Assembly (NCBI GenBank): GCA_003641425.1
Contig: QNAH01000105.1
Span: forward strand, 1-8,539
Direction: 5' to 3'
Length of the DNA stretch: 8,539 bases
Source of the DNA: Candidatus Zixiibacteriota bacterium
Lineage (GTDB): Bacteria; Zixibacteria; MSB-5A5; GN15; PGXB01
Shown here: piece after piece, positions 1-6,307 of the stretch
How the letters are laid out: the number at the start of each line of letters is the position of its first letter
Position numbering within the stretch: the stretch's first letter is position 1
The notes under the pieces: model-generated
The model's input: only the letters and a program-made list of their open reading frames with translations
The model's database searches: none
Told to the model about the DNA's origin: nothing
Translations under genes and position numbers: made by a program

Positions 1-404
1 ACGCCCGGAACTGATGCGATCTCGGATACTTTTGATATCGGGACTTCAATCAAAAAGGCCGGGGCGATCCAGTATTCATTGATAATCGCATTCGGAGCGA
101 TTCTATTGATCTCATCCTTTATATTATCAAGGGCCCGACTATTATTTCTTTTCAGGCCGGTCACCACTGTTTCATGACGGCTTCGAAGTGTGCTTTTACC
201 GCCGATAGCCATTTTCATAGCCGCCGCATCGGAGCCGCCTTCGGCAAATACGATCACCGATACCACTGAATCCGTATTTGAAGAGCCATCCAGCATATCA
301 TTAAGTGATGGCGATAATGTCGCCCCCAGAATTGATGAGTTAACTGAAAGGATCAGGACGATCCCGGTTATCGCGAAGAAAAAATATTTGAAATATGCTG
401 GCAT
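1..404 (-). CDS. Exported protein, probable subtilisin-family (S8) protease, N-terminal part only
   Basis: Reading leftwards from an ATG at 404-402, the frame stays open to the window edge and gives 134 residues. A GAGGAG ribosome site (416-411) lies 6 nt upstream and fixes the start. Residues 1-28 (MPAYFKYFFF..., then a hydrophobic run to SILGA) look like a signal peptide. Residues about 47-134 resemble the inhibitor-I9-type propeptide of subtilisins. They contain a VVSVIVFAEG strand, a charged helix with many Arg, Lys and Asn (LKRNNSRALDNIKDEINR), then NEYWIAPAFLIEVP and ISKVSEIASVPG, matching the usual 'YWI.NA..VE....V..LA..PgV' ending. In that family the propeptide folds and inhibits the protease before export and cleavage. 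The Asp-His-Ser catalytic domain would lie beyond the window, so the assignment rests on the propeptide alone. The gene is divergent from the glycosyltransferase gene and does not belong to the minus-strand cluster to the right. Confidence 0.62.
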   Translation of the reverse strand, partial: MPAYFKYFFFAITGIVLILSVNSSILGATLSPSLNDMLDGSSNTDSVVSVIVFAEGGSDAAAMKMAIGGKSTLRSRHETVVTGLKRNNSRALDNIKDEINRIAPNAIINEYWIAPAFLIEVPISKVSEIASVPG

Positions 405-682
405 TTTAAGCTCCTCAAATAAAACCAAATCTTATTCGAGCAACCAATATGCCATTCGAAATTTTCAATATTTCCCCCAAAAATCATGAAAACAATTGCA
501 CTTCCGATGCATCCCGTTGTTCGTAATATGTTGCCATACAATATATTGCAAAATGAATGTCGCGAGGTCGATTTATGCACAGCGATTTACACAATCATCC
601 CTCGGTTTGCAAATGTATGCTTCACGATGCAGCTAGGAAATGACTTGCAGCTAAAATCTATTTGTTGTTTGAAGGCATTTTG
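405..682. promoter_or_regulatory. Divergent intergenic region, probable promoters for both flanking genes
   Basis: This 278-nt gap lies between two divergently oriented starts (404 minus, 683 plus), so promoters for both genes should be here. It is visibly more AT-rich than the flanking genes. No promoter is convincing: a TATATT (542-547) with a poor TTGTTC (517-522) at 19 nt spacing is the best plus-strand sigma70-like pair, and no clear Bacteroidetes-type TAnnTTTG element was seen. The 8-mer TGCAGCTA occurs twice in direct orientation (628-635 and 646-653), just upstream of the plus-strand start. Short open frames here have no ribosome site and no recognisable protein character. Confidence 0.45.
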
Positions 683-2875
683 ATGATTATCTTTATCCGG
701 ATGGTAAGAATATTCAAAATCTTTAAAAAACACCCCGTCCTGATTGTGTTGTCAATAGGCCTGGCCTACCGCCTGATATTTCTACTGAATTACATCTCAA
801 CTCCCGACTGGGACCAATTGCTGGTCGATTCCCTTTTTCATGACCGCTGGGCGATGGCTATAGCATCAGGCAATATTCTTGGCGAGGATGTCTTTTTCAG
901 GGCTCCCTTTTATATTTATATTCTTGGATTTATTTACTCAATTGTCGGGCATTCCCTTCTGGCGGCACGTATTTTCGGACATCTTGTCGGGCTGGTCTCC
1001 GTCCTGTTGACCTTCTCGATTGCATCTCGTCTTTTCACCCGTCGTGCCGGTATCATCGCAGGTCTGATTCTCGCAGTTTACCCGATAGCCATATACTTCG
1101 AAAGCGAACTGCTGGTGGATAATCTCTTCACCATGCTTACACTGCTCTCAATATGGCTGCTGTTTATTAGCGGCGATCGTAAGGAAGATCGACTCTATTT
1201 CCTGACCGGCATTGTAATCGGCCTGGCCGCCATAACCCGCCCCCTTATTCTGGCTCTGGTACCACTCTATATGATATGGATACTGCTCTCAATTAAACCA
1301 ATCCAAACCTCACTGAAGAGAAATGTGATTTTATTGTTAGCCATGTTCCTGGTAATTTTGCCGGTGACGGTCAGGAATTACCTGATCGCCGATGACCCTG
1401 TTTTGATTTCATCTTCCGGAGGAATAAATTTCTACATCGGCAACAACTCCGGAGCTGATGGGCTGTCGGCATCCATACCTCCACCATACGGCCGAAATTG
1501 GGAAATCAAGGATATCCGGTTTACCGCCGAAAATGAAACCGGCCGTGAATTAAAAGCATCCGAAATTTCCAATTTCTGGTATAAGAAAGGCTTTGACTGG
1601 ATAGCGGAAAATCCCGGCAAATTCGGCGGTCTGTACATAAAAAAATTATACCATTGTATCAATGGCTTCGAAGTCTCCAACAACAGGGATCTGAGCTTTT
1701 TCATGAGCGAGTTGGCGGCTTTTAAAATCAATCCTGTCAACTTCAGCATTATATTTGCACTGGCTGTATTCTCGCTGTTCTTGATGATTCAATGTAACGC
1801 CCTGAATAAAGAAAAAATATATGTCCTGGCCTTTGTCATCTGCTATTTTGCGCTCATCTCGGTCTTTTTCATAAATGCCCGCTTCCGTCTCCCGGTAATT
1901 CCATTTATCATTGTTCTCGGCTCCTATGGAATTGACTATTTTCTGTCTGCCTTTAATTCAGCAAAGACATTTAAAAAACTTGTGCCTGCCATTCTGATCG
2001 GATGCGGGGCATTTGCACTGTCAGCGACTAACATATACAATCTGGATAAATCAGGAACGGCCGGCGGGAATTTTAATCGCGCCAATTACTATTTATATCA
2101 AGACGACTTTGATAAGGCCGCCGATTACTACCACCGAGTCCTTCGGGAAGACCCTTTCTTCGCCGATGCCAGTCTGAATCTGGGTGTCATTCACTTAAGG
2201 CGGGGACTTGCAGATTCTGCCGAATATTATTTCCGGCAGGAAATAAACAATTTTCCAGAAAATCCGCGGGCGTACAGCAACCTTGCCTCCCTCTACCTCC
2301 TTGAAAAAGACTATGACCGGGCCGAAGAGATGGCGCAAAAGGCCCTTAGTATTAAACCGTACTTTGCCGATGCCTTCATAATTTTGATGAGGGTATATCA
2401 TGCCGTCGACAACAAACCGGCATTCGAGGATATACTTGGTCGCGCGGTAGAGCTTGCGCCGGAGGATTCAAGAATATACTTGAATGCCGGTCTGGTCTAT
2501 TCCGGATGGAAAGAATATAATCAATCCATAGAAATGCTCACCATGGCTCTGGAATACCGCGACAGGCCGGCTGAAACAAACGATCTTAATTTCAATTATA
2601 TTCGCAGTAAACAAAACTCCCCGCGGGCTATAAAGGCTCAAGCCGCCTACCAGCTCGGTTATATTTATGGCATCCTTGATAGAATCCCCGAGTCCATCGA
2701 CATGAGCAACCGGGCGATTTCCCTGGATTCCGGTTTGGTCGAAGCGTATATAAATCTAATAAACGCTTACAGCATCAGCGGCAGGAGCGGAAGCGCGCGG
2801 GAGATACTCAATATCGCCACCGCCAAATTCCCCGAAAACGATCTTCTGCAACTTATACAGGATAAATTAAGATAG
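683..2875 (+). CDS. GT39/GT-C-type membrane glycosyltransferase with C-terminal TPR domain
   Basis: The 730-aa product starts at ATG 683, 7 nt after a GAAGG site (671-675); a TTG at 662 in the same frame is less likely. The N-terminal ~450 residues are polytopic, with about 12 hydrophobic segments. The first extracytoplasmic loop carries acidic residues (D49 and D54 in VDSLFHDRWA), followed by FFRAPFYIYILG (71-82). This is the layout of GT39/ArnT-like enzymes, which transfer sugars from polyprenyl-phosphate carriers to lipid or protein acceptors at the outer face of the inner membrane. Further family-like signatures are FESELLVDN (139-147), ITRP (184-187) and NARFRLPVIPF (398-408). A soluble stretch of about 110 residues spans 240-350. 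Residues 463-721 form seven 34-residue TPR units (for example DFDKAADYYHRVLREDP); the fifth holds an insertion of about 20 residues. The TPRs probably dock a partner or acceptor. Sugar and acceptor are unknown. The gene appears monocistronic and ends before the hairpin at 2894. Confidence 0.85.
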   Translation: MIIFIRMVRIFKIFKKHPVLIVLSIGLAYRLIFLLNYISTPDWDQLLVDSLFHDRWAMAIASGNILGEDVFFRAPFYIYILGFIYSIVGHSLLAARIFGHLVGLVSVLLTFSIASRLFTRRAGIIAGLILAVYPIAIYFESELLVDNLFTMLTLLSIWLLFISGDRKEDRLYFLTGIVIGLAAITRPLILALVPLYMIWILLSIKPIQTSLKRNVILLLAMFLVILPVTVRNYLIADDPVLISSSGGINFYIGNNSGADGLSASIPPPYGRNWEIKDIRFTAENETGRELKASEISNFWYKKGFDWIAENPGKFGGLYIKKLYHCINGFEVSNNRDLSFFMSELAAFKINPVNFSIIFALAVFSLFLMIQCNALNKEKIYVLAFVICYFALISVFFINARFRLPVIPFIIVLGSYGIDYFLSAFNSAKTFKKLVPAILIGCGAFALSATNIYNLDKSGTAGGNFNRANYYLYQDDFDKAADYYHRVLREDPFFADASLNLGVIHLRRGLADSAEYYFRQEINNFPENPRAYSNLASLYLLEKDYDRAEEMAQKALSIKPYFADAFIILMRVYHAVDNKPAFEDILGRAVELAPEDSRIYLNAGLVYSGWKEYNQSIEMLTMALEYRDRPAETNDLNFNYIRSKQNSPRAIKAQAAYQLGYIYGILDRIPESIDMSNRAISLDSGLVEAYINLINAYSISGRSGSAREILNIATAKFPENDLLQLIQDKLR

Positions 2876-2893
2876 CCTAGAACCAAGTAAAAA

Positions 2894-2918
2894 GCCGGGA
2901 ATCGTTTTGATTCCCGGC
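2894..2918 (-). terminator. Rho-independent terminator of the minus-strand cluster, possibly bidirectional
   Basis: A perfect 10-bp stem (GCCGGGAATC at 2894-2903, GATTCCCGGC at 2909-2918) encloses a 5-nt loop. Read leftwards, the stem is followed at once by TTTTT (2893-2889), the classic intrinsic terminator arrangement, 27 nt past the stop of the lipoprotein gene. Read rightwards it lies 18 nt past the stop of the glycosyltransferase gene and is followed by the weaker CTTATTATT, so it may also end that transcript. Confidence 0.88.
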
Positions 2919-2944
2919 CTTATTATTCGCTGTAATACTACAAA

Positions 2945-5278
2945 TTACTGTTCACCATAAGATCGTAGTAAACCCTGTTTCTTTTTCAGATGAAGATCTT
3001 CGGTGATATCACGCAATTTCTGGACATCGACCTTTGGTGTCACCATGGCTGGAGCCATCTTGCCCGTCTGGATAAAGGGCTGCACCGAAAGCCAATCCAT
3101 CACATTATTGAAACACTGTTGAGCATTTTCCTCTTCGAGCGGAAGCAATGAGAAGGAGAAATGCGCCGTCCGGAAAAGGCCGGTGTTGTAGGTAATTCCC
3201 ACTACCGAACCATTGGCCTTCTCCCAGATTCCGACTTTACGTCCGCAGTATTCCTCGAGGAAGGCCGGCTCATTACCATACTTCGATTCATATAGATAAC
3301 GCGCTTCCGCCAGAAGCGATTTCCGCACATAGCCGACCTCGGGCAAAGCGCCGATTAAGACCTCTCCCGGCGGATTGTCGGGATCAGGACACCGGTAGTC
3401 ATACTGATTGAAGCCTGAGCCGTCCACCCAGAGATAGCGATCCTCAAGCAGGTTTGTATCGACTGCGAGATGCGGCAGATCGATAAAATCACTGCTTTCA
3501 AGAAGCGGTATTGCTCCGACAAAATCTTCGATCCTGGTCCCGGCATTGATATATGTACCATTTTCATCCTGGGTAATATCATTAATGGCGCCCTGCCAAC
3601 CGGAGAAACGCATATTGATGACACCAAAGTACTCCATGTAACTGGTAGGAACATCTTGCCATGTGACCGTGTCGACATAGACATACCCCTGAAAAGGACT
3701 GCGAACCATTGACCAGGCACTCATACCGGCATTCAGCCCGTCAAGAACCGAGAGCATAATGGCAGTGTCCATGATCAGCTCACCGCCGGGATTATCCTTC
3801 ACCACAATGAGAATCTTGTGCTTCAGGATATCACGAAGTGAAACCGCCGAAATACCATAATTATCGCATTTCGTCAGCTTACTTATGGGATAATAGTTAT
3901 GTGAAGCAAAGTACTTTTTGTATTGAATTCGGCACCTTGTCCCATCCGGGAAGGAATATAGAATATCCTCAGGGAAGGTTTCGAAATCGAACGATCCCGC
4001 CCCCGCCCAATCATCGATCATCTGCCCGAGGACTCTCTTCACTATCGGTTCAGTGCTGTTGTCATAGGGTTTATTTGGAAATACCGGCCAGTTGAAGAAT
4101 CCCGATGTGTTGGTCTTATAAGAAGTGGCGTCGATGATAATGGCTGTCCGCTCAAATCTCGGCTCAATTACCGAAACCCAGTTGAAAGCCGGTACCGGAT
4201 CGGGGACCTTGGAATCATCACGCGCCTGACACCACATGAGAAAGTAATACTGAGACGTGGTATCGATCGTTTCGTTCCTGTATACATCATATATGTGTGT
4301 ATTCTGATCATATACCCAGATATCGTCCGTCAATGGATCATACGAGGAGTCGACAAGCTTATTCAAATATGAATACTCCTGAAGGCTGTCAAGATACAGA
4401 AAATCATTCCAGCTTCCGTAAGGATTGTTGCGTCCCAGTGTATCCACCTTGATCCAGGAAGTATCAACCACAATAGAATCGATCTGCGGCGGAACCTGAG
4501 TGGTATCATAGAATGTGTCGGGATCACCCAGACTCATGAAAGTATCGCCCATAAGATAGAAATCACCGTAGATATCCACAAATACCGAACCGACACAAAT
4601 ACTGTCAAGCTCCATCATCTGGAGAGAGTCATAAGGACCGTAGAATCTCCACTGAAACTGGAACGGCGGCGGATCACGCGGATAATCGATTGGATCTTCC
4701 GCACTCCAGCTGATAGTCACCCCGTCAAGAACCCCGCCAATAGTAACCGTATTGACATAAGGATCATTGGCATCGCGGGAAGTTATTGACGTATTGGGGA
4801 AATGATTATTTTTATAAAATAGCTTGTAAACCACGGCAGATTTACTCCCCAGGTTGTCGACCGCCTGCAGGAACACGTAAGATGCCACATAGGTTCTTAC
4901 CGGATCACTTATATCGGCCGACATGGTTATGCGGGCATTGGTCTGCGGGTCATCAAGCTGAACATCGAGATTTACCCAGGGAATCAGCGAATCCGGCGTT
5001 CCGGCTATATAAGCATCCGGATCCGAACCCACGATTTCTTCTTCGACAACGGCATAACGGAATTGAACAATAAAACCGTCGACGTCGGTGCCGTACCAGT
5101 AAATCGTCGTGTCAGACATAAATTTCGCTTTTTCGACTGGAATATTGACGAACTGCACAACCGGCGGAACATTGCCCCGTTCCGGTCCCTCAATATCATG
5201 ATTCAGGAAATCACAGCCGCCTAAGATAAATAATCCCAGCAACAACGATGAAATAAGAAATATTAAAAGCCGCCTCAT
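2945..5278 (-). CDS. Large surface lipoprotein with Ig/FnIII-like and GATase/Rossmann-like regions, function unknown
   Basis: The 777-aa product starts at ATG 5278, 7 nt after a perfect AGGAGG (5291-5286). MRRLL, a hydrophobic core and a lipobox LGGC with Cys22 mark a signal-peptidase-II lipoprotein. Residues about 37-155 and 160-370 look like beta-sandwich (Ig/FnIII-like) modules, with IYWYGTDVDGFIVQFRYAV (59-77), VFLQAVDNLGS (135-145), VTISWSAED (187-195) and FLMWCQARDDS (346-356). Residues about 374-735 look like an alpha/beta (class I glutamine-amidotransferase-like) fold, with RTAIIIDAT (377-385), LKHKILIVVKD (485-495), LDGLNAGMSAWS (512-523) and, near the end, TAHFSFSLLPLEEENAQQ (704-721). 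No GxCxG nucleophile motif is visible, so this region is probably structural or ligand-binding. A charged tail follows. It is the last gene of the cluster, 40 nt after the PorV-like gene. The lipoprotein call is firm; the fold calls are by eye, and I do not recognise a function. Confidence 0.85.
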   Translation of the reverse strand: MRRLLIFLISSLLLGLFILGGCDFLNHDIEGPERGNVPPVVQFVNIPVEKAKFMSDTTIYWYGTDVDGFIVQFRYAVVEEEIVGSDPDAYIAGTPDSLIPWVNLDVQLDDPQTNARITMSADISDPVRTYVASYVFLQAVDNLGSKSAVVYKLFYKNNHFPNTSITSRDANDPYVNTVTIGGVLDGVTISWSAEDPIDYPRDPPPFQFQWRFYGPYDSLQMMELDSICVGSVFVDIYGDFYLMGDTFMSLGDPDTFYDTTQVPPQIDSIVVDTSWIKVDTLGRNNPYGSWNDFLYLDSLQEYSYLNKLVDSSYDPLTDDIWVYDQNTHIYDVYRNETIDTTSQYYFLMWCQARDDSKVPDPVPAFNWVSVIEPRFERTAIIIDATSYKTNTSGFFNWPVFPNKPYDNSTEPIVKRVLGQMIDDWAGAGSFDFETFPEDILYSFPDGTRCRIQYKKYFASHNYYPISKLTKCDNYGISAVSLRDILKHKILIVVKDNPGGELIMDTAIMLSVLDGLNAGMSAWSMVRSPFQGYVYVDTVTWQDVPTSYMEYFGVINMRFSGWQGAINDITQDENGTYINAGTRIEDFVGAIPLLESSDFIDLPHLAVDTNLLEDRYLWVDGSGFNQYDYRCPDPDNPPGEVLIGALPEVGYVRKSLLAEARYLYESKYGNEPAFLEEYCGRKVGIWEKANGSVVGITYNTGLFRTAHFSFSLLPLEEENAQQCFNNVMDWLSVQPFIQTGKMAPAMVTPKVDVQKLRDITEDLHLKKKQGLLRSYGEQ

Positions 5279-5318
5279 TTATTTTCCTCCTATCCTTTCA
5301 TTCTTATTTTTCATAATA

Positions 5319-6272
5319 TCAAAATACCAATCCGAGTGAAAACCGGTGGACTTCATTCAGGAAACCGAATTCCTGGTATGCATAATCCACTGATAAATCA
5401 AACTCTTCACCGATAGGAAGAACAAGGCCGCCGCCGGCCGTAAAACCGTCGGAGTCATAATTAAATCTTTCCCCGACACGAAGACTGAATTTATCCTGGA
5501 ACCAGTACTCAATTCCAACATTGTACTTCTCTTCATTGTCGCCCGGATGCGATCCCTCCGCCGCCAGCATAATCAAATGATTATCACTGTCGACAGCGTC
5601 GATCGAGGCGCCGAATTTGAAGTTCATGGGCAATGGAAATTCATCCTTGATAAATTTCATATCGGGGCCGAAGTTGGAAATTACCATGCCGATCTTGAAA
5701 TTCCGGTAGCCTGAATTGTAACAGGTCCCGACATCGGCGCTCCAGCCCGAAGCCTTTTCCAATTCCAGGTTCTCCTGGATATAACGGGCCGTAACTCCCA
5801 GAGAAAACTTGTCGGTCAAAAATCGGCTGTAACTAAGACTGACCGCCAGATCACCGGCAGAGAAATATTGCTTATTGCCGGATTGATCGACACCGGTCGG
5901 ATACGAATAGTCGGTTCTCAGGATGTCACCGGTGTTCAATGCATAAATACCGATCCCTACCACGCCGCTGACCGATTCCATCGGATATGCCAGGGCGAAG
6001 AATTCGTAATTTATCCCCGCCGGCAAATCAATATGTGTAAACATCGCCTGCCGGCCATATACATATGTCAAACCTGCAGGATTATAATAAACAGCCGAGG
6101 CATCCGTAACGCCTGCTGTATATGCTTCCGCCATTCCCATGGCCCGCGCCGAAACGCCAAGCTCAAGGAAATTTACACCGGTCGTGCCAACCTTCGCCTG
6201 CGAAAAGGCAAGCGAAGGTAAGAGAAGCAATACGGCTGCAAGAAAAGCAATTTTGTATTTATTAAATCTCAT
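5319..6272 (-). CDS. PorV/PorQ-family (UPF0164-like) outer-membrane beta-barrel protein
   Basis: The 317-aa product begins at ATG 6272, 9 nt after AGGAG (6286-6282). A GTG at 6278 in the same frame would be only 3 nt from that site and is unlikely. Residues 1-24 are a signal peptide ending LAFS before QAKVG. The family signature follows at 35-68: FLELGVSARAMGMAEAYTAG, then VTDASAVYYNPAGL, which is shared with FadL-type barrels. Amphipathic beta-strands continue to the end, and the last residue is Phe (SLGLVF), as expected for a BAM-assembled outer-membrane protein. In Bacteroidota, PorV carries type IX secretion cargo to the attachment complex, but family members occur widely in FCB-group genomes with no assigned function. 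This copy lies between a TonB-dependent receptor and a lipoprotein gene, with 35- and 40-nt gaps, so it probably works with them. The family call is strong; a type IX role is not shown by the sequence. Confidence 0.88.
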   Translation of the reverse strand: MRFNKYKIAFLAAVLLLLPSLAFSQAKVGTTGVNFLELGVSARAMGMAEAYTAGVTDASAVYYNPAGLTYVYGRQAMFTHIDLPAGINYEFFALAYPMESVSGVVGIGIYALNTGDILRTDYSYPTGVDQSGNKQYFSAGDLAVSLSYSRFLTDKFSLGVTARYIQENLELEKASGWSADVGTCYNSGYRNFKIGMVISNFGPDMKFIKDEFPLPMNFKFGASIDAVDSDNHLIMLAAEGSHPGDNEEKYNVGIEYWFQDKFSLRVGERFNYDSDGFTAGGGLVLPIGEEFDLSVDYAYQEFGFLNEVHRFSLGLVF

Positions 6273-6281
6273 CCGCACTGT

Positions 6282-6286
6282 CTCCT
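6282..6286 (-). promoter_or_regulatory. Ribosome-binding site that decides the PorV-like start
   Basis: AGGAG on the minus strand lies 9 nt before ATG 6272 but only 3 nt before the in-frame GTG 6278. The spacing favours the ATG and shortens the protein by two residues. Confidence 0.7.
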
Positions 6287-6307
6287 ATCTGCCAAAATTA
6301 TCATAGT

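Noticed and set aside
190..489. 99-aa plus-strand open frame opposite the protease gene
   Set aside because: It is antisense to the better-supported signal-peptide and propeptide coding frame, whose residue pattern fits a known family.
368..580. 70-aa minus-strand open frame overlapping the protease start
   Set aside because: It overlaps the well-supported start and ribosome site of the exported protease in another frame and shows no recognisable features.
486..683. 65-aa open frame in the divergent gap, plus strand
   Set aside because: No ribosome site precedes its ATG, the composition is unlike a typical protein, and the region is better explained as intergenic regulatory DNA.
3074..4159. 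Active glutamine amidotransferase or peptidase
   Set aside because: No GxCxG or other recognisable nucleophile motif is visible, so only a fold resemblance is claimed.
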